Under the pieces are notes generated by a model. The model saw nothing but the letters and a program-made list of their open reading frames with translations, made no database searches and was not told where the DNA came from. From positions 1-64,000 of the forward strand of contig CAWUHX010000505.1 of NCBI GenBank assembly GCA_963922205.1: a stretch of 64,000 bases of DNA, in the 5' to 3' direction. Position 1 is the stretch's first letter. Every line of letters starts with the position of its first letter. This stretch comes from Romanomermis culicivorax. Lineage: Eukaryota; Nematoda; Enoplea; Mermithida; Mermithidae. A program made the position numbers and the translations under genes. Shown piece after piece: positions 11,111-22,780 of the stretch.

Positions 11111-11571
11111 TAGAAAATAAAATTTAATCATTTGAAGCTACAATTAAAGTTATAAACACATGTCCAGAAACACAATCTATACAGTTTGATGCGGTTAACT
11201 ACACTGTAATATCCATCTTGACTGAAAGCTACAGTATGCCACAAAATTTTTTGATATACTTTTGTAAATTGAATAGTCAGAAGACCTGTCAAAAATTGCA
11301 ATGTAATTTTTTACTGTAGATGATACCAGACACGCAAAGCAAGAATTTTCAAGGGGGGGAGTTCTTGAACTTTTATCCGAAGGGGGTAGGGGGTGGGTGA
11401 GCAAAAAAACAAAAAAGAGTTCTGAAAGTTTGTTTTTTGGGCGAAAATGCACAAAAAATCATAAAAAAAACCTGTCTTGGAAAAAGTTCAGGGGGTGGCT
11501 GGGGTCATGGGGTCAACCCCCCTATGTGCTTGTATGGATGATACACAAGTTTTAGGAATAACATTTGTCAA
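11111..11571. other. 3' flank of the LAPTM-like gene
   Basis: Single-copy-looking sequence downstream of the minus-strand gene. It contains a G-rich stretch at about 11353-11399 (runs of 7, 5, 5 and 3 G). I did not find an unambiguous AATAAA on the minus strand close to the stop codon. Confidence 0.4.
11353..11400 (+). other. G-run cluster, possible G-quadruplex
   Basis: Runs of G (AAGGGGGGGAG, then GAAGGGGGTAGGGGGTGGGTG) occur within ~48 bases on the plus strand, in an otherwise AT-rich region just past the 3' end of the minus-strand gene. Four G runs of three or more are present, though the first is separated by about 24 bases. Confidence 0.4.
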
Positions 11572-11796
11572 TCATAGCTTCGGTCTGTATTGCGCTGCAT
11601 TCTCGGATCGATTCAAAAGTTTCATTTTCTGCTCATCTTTCAAGAATTTGTATGCGCCAACAACAATAGAAAAACACCATATTTGGAAGGACATTACAAA
11701 GATCATCATGCCAAATCCCGGAACACTGTAGACCACGGCGGATGTTTCCAAAAGATCACGCGGAGTCTCCAAATCGGTATTATTTGTCGATGAAAG
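11572..11796 (-). CDS. LAPTM-like gene, exon 3
   Basis: Preceded by TTTTTTCTTTTTCAG and read in phase 0 from CTT TCA TCG. It encodes the lumenal loop with an NNT sequon, span 4 (GFGMMIFVMSFQIWCFSIVV) and the short cytosolic tail ending QYRPKL before the stop. Confidence 0.85.
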   Translation of the reverse strand, partial: LSSTNNTDLETPRDLLETSAVVYSVPGFGMMIFVMSFQIWCFSIVVGAYKFLKDEQKMKLLNRSENAAQYRPKL

Positions 11797-14700
11797 CTGA
11801 AAAAGAAAAAAGATTGAGCAAGTGATAATTTGTATGTTGCAATTTTCCCTAAATAGTGGAAAGTGTAAACTTGTCACTTTACAAAGCGACAAGTTACATT
11901 CACTTAAGGAAGTAGCAATTTTTATTATTGCTTGATTTTCGTCATCTGTGCTGCGGTTTTCTCCTGCTTGTATGATGATACATGAAATGTATTTGTCTCT
12001 TTCCTCTATTTTAGGTCAATTTTATTGGAAAAAATGAACGCCGTCCACAGATCACAGAACCACTACCGCCTCAAACCATGGACCTTCGGACTCCAAAGTG
12101 ACTAATTGACCACTCAACTGGTCAATGTGTGCAGACTGACTGACCAACTAATCAATGAATTGACCAACTGATTGACCACTCAACTGATGGACAGATGCTG
12201 CGGGAGCAATCGTCCAGTAGACGAATTGATGAACGAATTAACTAGTCAACTAATGGACGCATGCTCACTGAGTCACTGGAAGTGACCAACTAATTGACCA
12301 CTCAACTCATGGATGCACTGAATGACTGACCAACCAATCAAAGAATTGACCAACGGATTGACCAGTTAACTTGTGGACACCTGCTACCTAAGTGACCATC
12401 CAATGGACGAATTGATGAACGAATTAACTAGTCAACTAATGGGCGCATGCTCACTGAGTCACTGGAAGTAACCAACTAATTGACCACTCAACTAATGGAT
12501 GCACTGACTGACTGACCAACCAATCAATGAATTGACCAACGGATTGACCAGTCAACTTGTGGACAGATGCTACCTAAGTGACCATCCAATGGACGAATTG
12601 ATGAACGAATTAACTAGTCAACTAATGGACGCATGCTCACTGAGTCACTGGAAGTAACCAACTAATTGACCACTCAACTGATGGATGCACTGACTGACTG
12701 ACCAACCAATCAATGAATTGACCAACGGATTGACCAGTCAACTTGTGGACAGATGCTACCTAAGTGACCGTCCAATGGACTAATTGATAAACGAATTAAC
12801 TAGTCAACTAACGGACGCATGCTCACTGAGTCACTTGAAGTGACCAACTAATTGACTACTCAACTAATGGATGCACTGACTGACTGACCAACTAATCAAT
12901 GAATTGACCAACTGATTGACCAGTCAACTGATGGACAGATGCTGCCCGAGCGATCCTCCAGTGGATGAATTGATGAACAAATTAACTAGTCAACTAGTGG
13001 ACGCACGCTCTCTGAGTCACTGAAAGTAACCAACTAATTGACCACTCAACTGATGGATGCACTGACTGACTGGCCAACCAATCAATGAATTGACCAACTT
13101 ATTGACCAGTCAACTTGTGGACAGATGCTACCTAAGTGACCGTCCAATGGACGAATTGATGAATGAATTAACTAGTCAACTAATGGACACATGCTCACTG
13201 AGTCACTGAAAGTAACCAACTAATTGACCACTCAACTGATGGAAGCACTGACTGACTGACCAACCAATCAATGAATTGACCAATGGATTGACCAGTCAAC
13301 TGATGGACAGATGCTGCTGGAGGGATCGTCCAGTGGATGAATTGATGAACGAATTAACTAGTCAACTAATGGACGCATGCTCACTGAGTCACTGGAAGTG
13401 ACCAACTAATTGACCACTCAACTGATGGATGCACTGACTGACTGACCAACTAATCAATGAATTGACCAACTGATTGACCAGTCAACTGATGGACAGATGC
13501 TGCTGGAGGGATCGTCCAGTGGATGAATTGATGAACGAATTAACTAGTCAACTAATGGACGCATGCTCACTGAGTCACTGGAAGTGACCAACTAATTGAC
13601 CACTCAACTGATGGATGCACTGACTGACTGACCAACCAATCAATGAATTGACCAATGGATTGACCAGTCAACTGATGGACAGATGCTGCTGGAGGGATCG
13701 TCCAGTGGATGAATTGATGAACGAATTAACTAGTCAACTAATGGACGCATGCTCACTGAGTCACTGGAAGTGACCAACTAATTGACCACTCAACTGATGG
13801 ATGCACTGACTGACTGACTGACCAATGAACAACCAAATGATCGACCATTAACTTGTGGACAGATGCTACCTAAGTGACCGTCCAATGGACGAATTGTTGA
13901 ATGAATTAACTAGTCAACTAATGGACGCATGCTCACTGAGTCACTGGAAGTGACCAACTAATTGACCACTCAACTGATGGATGCACTGGCTGACTGACCA
14001 ACCAATCAATGAATTGACCAACTGATTGACCAGTCAACTTGTGGACAGATGCTACCTAAGTGACCGTCCAATGAACGAATTGATGAATGAATTAACTAGT
14101 CAACTAATGAACGCATGCTCACTGAGTCACTGGAAGTGACCAACTAATTGACTACTCAACTGATGGATGCACTGACTGACTGACCAACCATCAATGAATT
14201 GACCAACGGATTGACCAGTTAGCTTGTGAACAGATGCTACCTAAGTGACCATCCAATGGACGAATTGATGAACGAATTAACTAGTCAACTAATGGATGCA
14301 TGCTCACTGAGTCACTAGAAGTGACCAACTTATTGACCACTCAACTGATGGATGCACTGACTGACTGACCAACTAATCAATGAATTGACCAACTGATTGA
14401 CCAGTCAACTTGTGGACAGATGCTACCTAAGTGACCGTCCAATGAACGAATTGATGAATGAATTAACTAGTCAACTAATGGACGCATGCTCACTGAGTCA
14501 CTGGAAGTAACCAACCAATTGACCACTCAACTGATGGATGCACTGGCTGACTGACCAACTAATCAATGAATTGACCAACTGATTGACCAGTTAACTTGTA
14601 GATAGATGTTGCCTGAGTGACCGTCGAATGGATGAATTGACCAGTCAACCCGTGGATGTATGCTGACTGACTAACAAACCAATTGATTGAGTGACGAACT

Positions 14701-15779
14701 GACTGACCACTCAAGTGATGGATGGATGCTGACCAATTAGTCAATGAATTGACCAACTGATTGACCAGTCAACTTGTGCACAGGTTCTGGCTGAGTGACT
14801 GTCCAATGGATGAATTGATGAAGGAGTCAACCAGTCAACCAGTGGAAGGATGCTGACTGACTAACAAACCAATTGATTGATTGACCAACTGATTGACCAC
14901 TCAACTGGTGGATGGATGCTGACTGATGAATAGACCAACTGACTCAACTGCGGCTTATTTTCAAGACCTCTAAGCCATGATCAGTGGTCAAAGTCAGTAT
15001 ATTGCTTCCGGTGATGTTAGTTATGCCACCCCAATGACCACATCTATGGAACCATGCATATGATTCAATTAGCTTATTGCTCATCTGCCTTGAAAGTCAA
15101 TGGTTCGAGCCCTTCACCGAGCATTATTTTTCTGACAGGGCAGCCCGGTGAATTTGGGCACGGACATTTTTTGGCCATGAAGGATGCTTCCAGTTTGAAA
15201 GTTTGTTTATCAATTAGCCTGGTCATCAGAAATGACTGGTAATGAAACATTAGTCTCCAATGCATCAGTGTGGCTCAATTAGCAATATGCAGAAGGTCCA
15301 AGGTTCGAACTCTTCAATCAACATTTTTTTTTACTCACATTTTTGGTTGTAGTCGAGCGCATTAAATGTATACCGCATATGATTATAAATGCCGCTGTTA
15401 TCAATATACCAATAAATTGATTTATCAAATGTATGATTAATAAGGTTGGTCTGCGAAATAAAAAAATTAATTAATTAATTAATTACGTGACGTAAAAAGT
15501 ATGCTAAATTATTCACTTTTTGTATATCACACCCAAAATCAATAGAATATTGAATAAAATTGATACACTGTTTGAAATCAAAGTTGGCCAAAATACTTCC
15601 ATTTCGAGTGTTTGGCGACTGTAGTAAATTTGAGCCGTGATCGTTAACGTGTTCACCAATAGCCAAAATCCGGCGATCGAAAGCACTCCCGTGCGAACAT
15701 GGGCTAATCCGCATAGGCACTTATATTGGGGGTTAGCATACAAAAAGTTATTCAGCGTCATTTTAGCAGGAGCCAACAT
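11572..15779 (-). CDS. LAPTM4/5-like four-span membrane protein (three exons)
   Basis: Exons are 15779-15517, 15450-15339 and 11796-11572; splice phases match (2/2, then 0/0) and the joined product is 199 residues. Predicted membrane spans lie at about residues 28-53, 63-85, 90-117 and 152-173. The stretch CLCGLAHVRTGVLSI resembles the CC-x-CHVRTGT start of the first span in lysosome-associated transmembrane proteins (LAPTM4/LAPTM5 and the large nematode families related to them). An NNT glycosylation sequon (about residue 130) lies in the loop between spans 3 and 4, which would be lumenal if the N-terminus is cytosolic. Family members sit in late endosomes and lysosomes. The C-terminal tail (YKFLKDEQKMKLLNRSENAA) lacks the PPxY motifs of mammalian LAPTM4. 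The start could instead be Met 7 (15761). Intron 1 is 66 nt; intron 2 is 3.5 kb and full of satellite. The family call is by motif recall, not a search. Confidence 0.8.
12060..14960 (+). repeat. 186-bp satellite inside intron 2 of the LAPTM-like gene
   Basis: The phrase ATGCTCACTGAGTCACTGGA (one diverged copy) recurs at 12261, 12447, 12633, 12819, 13005, 13191, 13377, 13563, 13749, 13929, 14115, 14300 and 14486. Ten of twelve spacings are exactly 186, with one 180 and one 185. Each unit is itself made of degenerate TGACCAACTAATTGACCACT and TGGATGCACTGACTGACTGA-like subunits. Units at the right end (14600-14960) are more decayed. The whole array would be transcribed as intron. Confidence 0.92.
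15062..15170 (+). mobile_element. Second SINE family, copy 2
   Basis: The tRNA-like head contains TCTGCCTTGAA and the B box TGGTTCGAGCCC at about 15100-15111. The tail contains GTGAATTTGGGCAC at 15148, matching copy 1 at 7131. It lies inside intron 2 of the LAPTM-like gene on the opposite strand. Confidence 0.6.
15269..15326 (+). mobile_element. Second SINE family, fragment
   Basis: A head-only fragment with GTGGCTCAATTAGCAATATG and the B-box-like AAGGTTCGAACTC, ending just inside intron 2 next to the donor of exon 2. The diagnostic tail is missing. Confidence 0.4.
15339..15450 (-). CDS. LAPTM-like gene, exon 2
   Basis: A 112-nt exon too short for ORF finders. It is preceded by TTTATTTCGCAG and followed by the strong donor AAT|GTGAGT. 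It encodes PTLLIIHLINQFIGILITAA and FIIICGIHLMRSTTTKN, which supplies the third membrane span missing from the two longer exons. Both phases fit. Confidence 0.8.
15517..15779 (-). CDS. LAPTM-like gene, exon 1
   Basis: Encodes residues 1-87 plus two bases, including spans 1 and 2 (HVRTGVLSIAGFWLLVNTL and NSVSILFNILLILGVIY). It ends AAA AA|GTGAAT, a weak but usable donor; without splicing a TGA follows at once. The next acceptor 66 nt away restores frame. Confidence 0.8.
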
Positions 15780-15831
15780 TTCGGGCAAAAATTTGGATTT
15801 GGAGCATTTATCACTTTTTTTATCAAAAATT

Positions 15832-15846
15832 GCTGACTAAAATATA
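15832..15846 (-). promoter_or_regulatory. Possible spliced-leader acceptor of LAPTM-like gene
   Basis: On the minus strand TATTTTAGTCAG lies 53 nt upstream of the proposed start codon. Trans-splicing a leader here would give a short 5' UTR, as is common in nematodes. An in-frame TAG near here also limits upstream extension. Confidence 0.4.
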
Positions 15847-15909
15847 AACAAGGAGATAAGGGAAATTTAAGTTTTGAAAATTATCTGTGCTTCACAACAT
15901 TATAAGTAT

Positions 15910-17412
15910 ATAGCATGTTAGAAATAAGTTTTAAAAAAATATATATAAGTGACTCAGCATCACACACAACGATGAATAACTATGCTGTACATAAAATATA
16001 CCTACAGTATGACACTATATTTCATATGACTGCCTTATGTTATAACATAAAACCTACTACACAACATAGATTGTGCTATAACACGGGATGTGTATCATGG
16101 GATATGTTATAACATGGGATATGATATAACATTAGATATGCTATTACATGATACATGTTAACACATGAGATCTCTTATAACATAGGATATGGTATAACAA
16201 GTGATATGCTATAACATGGGATATGCTATAACATAGGATTTGCCATAAAATGGGATGTGCTATAACATGGGGTATGCTACTACATGGTACATGTTATGAC
16301 ATGAGATATGTTATAACATAGGATATCCTGTAACACTAGATATGCTATAACATGGGACATGCCATAAAATGGGATATGCTATTACATGGTATATGCTATA
16401 ACATAGGATATGCTTTAAGATGCAGGGATATCCTGTAACAGGATATGCTATATATACGTATAATACGTATTATATGGCAAATTGAATGTCTTAACATGTC
16501 TCTTGTTGTAACATGTCCTACGTCATAACATACACCACATTGAAGGATATACATGTTATAACATACAGATGTTATAACATATATCATGTTATTTTATATG
16601 TTATGTTCTAGCATTTCCAATGCTATAATGTAATCAATGTTATCAGATATACAATATTATAACATATGCGATGTTTTACATAATATCCCATGGTAAAACA
16701 TAGTACATGTCATAACATAGGATTTGCTATTACATGGGATATCTCAAAATATGGGATATGCTATAACATGGGATATGCTATAACATAGGATATGCTATAA
16801 GATGGAAAATGTCATAACAAACAACTTGCTAGAACATGGGTTACTTCATAACAAAATATGCTATTGCATGGGGTATGCTATAACATGAGATATGCTATAA
16901 CATAGGACATGCTATAAAATGGAATATGTCATAACAAAGGACTTGCTACAACATGGGATATCTTATAACAGGATTATGCTATAACATGGGGTATGTTATA
17001 ACATGAGACACGTGGGATATGTTATAACATATCACATGTCTCAACATGTCCCTGGTTGTAACATGTCCCACATCATAACATATACCACATTGAAAGATAT
17101 ACATGTTATAACATACCCCATGTTATAACACATGTCATGGTATATTATATGTTATGTTGTAACATATCCAATGCTATAATATAATCAATGTTATAAGATA
17201 TACAATATTATAACATATGCAATGTTTTACATATCCCATGGTAAAACATAGTTTATGTCATAACATAGGATATGATATACTTGAAGGATATACCTGTTAT
17301 AACATATGTCGTGTTATATTATATGTCATGTTATAAGATGTCCTATGCTATAATATGATCTATGTTATAACATATACAATGTTATAACATATACCATGTT
17401 AAAACATAGTAT
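15910..17412. repeat. Palindromic GTTATAAC array, block 2
   Basis: About 1.5 kb of GGATATGCTATAACATGGGA-like units and CATGTTATAACAT palindromes, the same family as 4.8-5.9 kb. Two internal copies of a larger unit can be seen, each with ATATACATGTTATAACATAC and TGCTATAATATAATCAATG-like phrases (near 16550-16690 and 17100-17240). Confidence 0.8.
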
Positions 17413-19729
17413 AAGTTTTTAAAATTTCTATGATACTGTAGTCATGAAAAATGAAATTTTACAAATTTACAAATGACAAACGATTGAGCCAACTTTTAAA
17501 AAAATTATACAAATTTTCGATTCATTTAAAATTTTACACAAATATATGAAATTCTGATTTGAAATTAGAGAGATTATGGTCACTTTTGACTTTTATGAAA
17601 AAATTTCAAAATTTTCATGACCCTGTGATCATGAAAATTAAAATTTTTGAAAATTTAGGGCATAAAATTTTAAAAATATCTACGAAAAATTGTAGTCTAT
17701 TCCAGTTTTGGGTAAAAATTTCAGAATTTCCATGACTTTTTGATCATGAAAAATTAAAATTCTCTAAAATTTTCATGACGTAATATTCATGAAAATTAAA
17801 ATTTTTAAAAAGTCCATTATTCATGATTGTGGCAACTTTTTCAAAAATTTATAAACTTTTTTTTTAAGGTTAACAGAAATAGTGATGATTTTTTACTTTT
17901 TCCAGAAAAATTTCAAAATTTCCATGTGCCTTTCGATCATGAAAATTAAAATTTCAAAAATTCCATGAAAGATAATAACGCAAAATTTGACAAATTTCTA
18001 TGAAATTTCAATTTAGAATCACAAAAATCAGCGTCATTTTTGACTTTTCCAAAAAAAAAATTCTAAATTTTCATGTGCCTTTGATCATGAAAATAAAAAT
18101 TTTTTTGAAATTTTCCGTTATGCAAACTCGTGAAAATTTAAAATTTTAAAAATTTCCATTACTCATGATGACATAAAATTTAAAAAATATTCACGAAAAA
18201 TTTTTGTTTTTTGTTTTTTTTGAGGGAAATTTGAAAATTTCTATGGATCATGAAAATTCAAATTTTTGAAAATTTTCCAGGATCCAAATTCCTAGAAAAT
18301 CGAAATTTCAAAAATTTTCATTGACTCATGAAGACATAAAATCCAAAAAAATTGAAATTTTTCAAAATTTTCATGACTATGTAATCATGAGATAAAATTT
18401 TTGAAAATTTTCATGAAAAAATTTCGCGAAAAAAATTCGTGAAAATTGAAATTTTAATTCGTGAAAATTAAAATTTTAAGAATTTCCATGACTATGTAAT
18501 CATGAAAAAATAAAATTTTTCAAAACTTTCCCTGATTTAAAATTCATGGAAATTAAAATTTTAAAAAATTACATGACTCATGATGACATAAAATTTAAAA
18601 AATATTTACGAAAAATTTTTGTCTTTTTGGTTTTTTTTTTGAGTGAAATTTCAAAATTTCCACTACCCTGTGATTATGAAAATTGAAATTTTTTAAAATT
18701 TCATGATCTAAAATTCATGAAAACTAAAATTTAGAAAAATTTTTACAAAATCCTCATGAATTTTGCGATTTATGATCATGAAATTCAATGAATCATGAGT
18801 TCAAAACTACAGTAACCAACGTCGAAATTTCCAAAATTTCAATGACGCAATATTCATGCAAATTAAAATTTTTAAAATTTGCATGACTCACGAATGAAAA
18901 TTTTTTAGTTTTATTTTTTTTGAGAGAATTTTTCAAAATTTCGAAGAGCATGTGATCATGGAAATAGAAAATTTTTTAAAATTTTGATGATCTAAATTTC
19001 GTGGAAATTCAAATTTTTAAAAATTTCCATGATCTAAATTTCATGAAAATTAAAATTTGAAAAATTGCATGATCATACAATAAATCTATAAAGTTTTAAT
19101 TTAGAATCACAGAAATCGTAGTCATTTTCCACATTTATAATAAATTTTGAAATTTTCATGACCCTTATATGAGGAAATTTAAAATTTTTTAGAATTTTTT
19201 TTTAAATTTTTTTTTATTCATGGAAATTAAAATTTTATATTTTTGCATGACTCATGATCAGGCAAAAATTTACAAATATCGACAAAATTTCAATATAAAA
19301 TGACAAAAATCAAAGTCGTTTTTGACTTTTTGAGAAAAATTTTAAAATTTTCATGTTGCTGTAATCATGGAAGTTAAAATTTTTAAAAATTTCTATCATG
19401 AAAATTCAAAATTGCATGTCTCATGATGATAAAAAAATTTTGCACAAGTAAAAAAAAATGTTCGTCTTTTTTTCTTTTTAGGGTAAAATTTAAAAATTTT
19501 CACGACTTTTTGATCATGAAAAATTAAAATTCTCATGAAAATTAAAATTAAAAAAAAATTGCATGATTCATGATGACGTAAGATTTTACAAATATTTATG
19601 AAAAATTTTCAATCTTTTTTTATTTTTAAAGGAAAATTTCAAAATTTCCATGATCATGTTTATTATGGAAATTTAAATTTTTAAAATTTTCATGATTTAA
19701 AATTCGTGAAAATTAAAATTTTTCAAAAT
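17413..19729 (+). repeat. Degenerate TCATGAAAATTAAAATTTT repeat
   Basis: Diverged relatives of the 41-bp monomer to the right: TGATCATGAAAATTAAAATT and AAAATTTTCATGA-type phrases recur, along with ATTCATGAAAATTAAAATTT, but spacing is irregular. No gene seen. Confidence 0.75.
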
Positions 19730-20665
19730 TCCATGATTTTGTGATCATGAAAATTAAAATTTTAAAAATTTTAATGATTTTGTGATCATGAAAATTAAAA
19801 TTTTTGAAATTTCCATGATTTTGTGATCATGAAAATTAAAATTTTTAAAATTTCCATGATTTTGTGATCATGAAAATTAAAATTTTTAAAATTTCCATGA
19901 TTTTGTGATCACGAAAATTAAAATTTTTAAAATTTCCATGATTTTGTGATCATGAAAATTAAAATTTTTAAAATTTCCATGATTTTGTGATCATGAAAAT
20001 TAAAATTTTTGAAATTTCCATGATTTTGTGATCATGAAAATTAAAATTTTTAAAATTTCCATGATTTTGTGATCATGAAAATTAAAATTTTTAAAATTTC
20101 CATGATTTTGTGATCATGAAAATTAAAATTTTTAAAATTTCCATGATTTTGTGATCATAAGAATTAAACATTTTAAAATTTTCATGATTTTGTGATCATG
20201 AAAATTAAAATTTTTAAAATTTCGATGATTTTTTGATCATGAAAATTAAAATTTTTAAAATTTCCATGATTTTGTGATCATGAAAATTTAAATTTTTGAA
20301 ATTTCCATGATTTTGTGATCATGAAAATTAAATTTTTTAAAATTTCCATGATTTTGTGATCATGAAAATTAAAATTTTTAAAATTTCCATGATTTTGTGA
20401 TCATGAAAATTAAAATTTTTAAAATTTCCATGATTTTTTGATCATGAAAATAAAAATTTTCAAAATTTCCATGATTTTTTGATCATGAAAATTAAAATTT
20501 TTAAAATTTCCATGATTTTGTGATCATGAAAATTGAAATTTTTAAAATTTCCATGATTTTGTGATCATGAAAATTAAAATTTTTAAAATTTCCATGATTT
20601 TGTGATCATTAAAATTAAAATTTTTAAAATTTCCATGATTTTGTGATCATGAAAATTAAAATTTT
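19730..20665 (+). repeat. 41-bp minisatellite
   Basis: About 22 nearly identical 41-bp monomers of the form CCATGATTTTGTGATCATGA then AAATTAAAATTTTTAAAATTT. Successive CCATGATT starts at 19813 and 19854 confirm the period. Every unit carries the palindrome TGATCA and ends that are nearly self-complementary. Confidence 0.93.
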
Positions 20666-22300
20666 TCAAAATTTTCATGATCCAAAATTCATGAAAACTA
20701 GAATTCTACAAAATTCCATGGGTCCTGATTATGGAAACTTTTTCAAAAACCTATGAACTATTTATTAAAAATCACAGAAATCGTAGCGATTTTTGAATTT
20801 TTAAGTAAAATTTTAAAATTTTCATGACGCTTTGATCATGAAAATTGAAATTTTTCAAAATTTTCATCATCTAAAATTCATGAAAACTAGAATTCTACAA
20901 AATTCCATGGCTCCTGATTATGGAAACTTTTTCAAAAACCTATGAACTATTTATTAAAAATCACAGAAATCGTAGCGATTTTTGAATTTTTAAGTAAAAT
21001 TTTAAAATTTTCATGACGCTTTGATCATGAAAATTGAAATTTTTCAAAATTTTCATCATCTAAAATTCATGAAAACTAGAATTCTACAAAATTCCATGGC
21101 TCCTGATTATGGAAACTTTTTCAAAAACCTAAGAACTATTCATTAAAAATCACAGAATTCGTAGTGATTTTTGACTTTTTGAGTCGAATTCCAAAATTTT
21201 CATGACGCATTGATCATAAAAATTGAAATTTTTCAAAATTTTCATCATCTAAAATTCATGAAAACTAGAATTCTACAAAATTCCATGGGTCCTGATTATG
21301 GAAACTTTTTCAAAAACCTATGAACTATTTATTAAATATTACAGAAATCGTAGTGATTTTTGACTTTTTGAGTAAAATTTCAAAATTTTCATGACGCTTT
21401 AATCATGAAAATTGAAATTTTTCAAAATTTCCATGATTATGTGATCATGAAAATTGAAATTTTTCAAAATTCTCATCATCTAAAATTCATGAAAACTAGA
21501 ATTCTACAAAATTCCATGGCTCCTGATTATGGAAACTTTTTCAAAAACCTATGAACTATTTATTAGAAATTACAGAAATCGTAGTGATTTTTGAATTTTT
21601 AAGTAAAATTTCAAAATTTTCATGACGCTTTGATCATGAAAATTGGAATTTTTCAAATTTTCCTTCATTATTTGATCATGAAAATTGAAATTTTTCAAAA
21701 TTTTTCATCATCAAAAATTCATGAAAACTAGAATTCTACAAAATTCCATGGCTCCTGATTATGGAAACTTTTTCAAAAACCTATGAACTATTTATTAAAA
21801 ATTACAGAAATTGTAGTGATTTTTGACTTTTTAAGTAAAATTTCAAAATTTTAATGACGCTTTGATCATGAAAATTGAAATTTTTCAAAATTTTCATCAT
21901 CTCAAATTCATGAAAACTAGAATTCTACAAAATTCCATGGGTCCTGATTATGGAAACTTTTTTGAAAACCTATGAACTATTTATTAAAAATTACAGAAAT
22001 CGTAGTGATTTTTGACTTTTTGAGTAAAATTTCAAAATTTTCATGTCGCTCTGATCATGAAAATTGAAATTTTTCAAAATTTGTATGATTATGTGATCAT
22101 GAAAATTGAAATTTTTCAAAACTTTTACCATCTAAAATTCATGAAAACTAGAATTCTACAAAATTCCATGGCTCCTGATTATGGAAACTTTTTCAAAAAC
22201 CTATGAACTATTTATTAAAAATTACAGAAATCGTAGTGATTTTTGACTTTTTAAGTAAAATTTCAAAATTTTCATGACCCCTTGATCATGAAAATTGAAA
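20666..22300 (+). repeat. Nested 189/231-bp higher-order satellite
   Basis: The anchor GAATTCTACAAAATTCCATG occurs at 20701, 20890, 21079, 21268, 21499, 21731, 21920 and 22151. Spacings are 189, 189, 189, 231, 232, 189 and 231. The long units contain one extra ~42-bp insert of the TGATCATGAAAATTGAAATT monomer type. Confidence 0.92.
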
Positions 22301-22780
22301 TTTTTTAAAATTTTCATGGTTCAATATTCATGGAGATTAAAATTTAAAAAATTTTTATGACAAATGATGACGTAAAATTTTACAAAAATTTACAAAACAT
22401 TTTTGTGTTTTTGTTTTTTTTTGAATGAAATTTCAAAATTTTCATGACTATATAATGATGAAAATTAAAATTTTTAAAAACTTTTATGACTGTGTAATCA
22501 TGAAAAAAAATTTTTTTGATAATTTTCTATGATTTAAAATTCATGGAAATTAAAATTTTTGAAGATTTCCATGACTATTTAATCATAAAAAATGAAATTT
22601 TTCAAAATTTCATGATCCAAATTAAAATTTAAAAAATTTCTATGACTAATGATGACATTGAATTTTAAAAAATGTTTACGAAAAATCTTCATCTTTTTTG
22701 ACTTTTTTAGTGAAATTTCAAAAATTTCATGAAAATTGAAATTTTTGAAAATTTTTAAATGAATGATTAAAAAACGATTG
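22301..22780 (+). repeat. Degenerate CATGAAAATT repeat
   Basis: Decayed transition zone with phrases similar to 17.4-19.7 kb. No gene seen. Confidence 0.6.

Noticed and set aside
9839..11127. Frames of repeated YCIVLYCIVL and TIQYNTIQYN
   Set aside because: Translations of a pentanucleotide microsatellite; every phase is open.
15074..15265. 63-codon minus-strand frame
   Set aside because: It runs through a SINE copy inside intron 2 of the LAPTM-like gene. The true exon 2 is the short one at 15339-15450.
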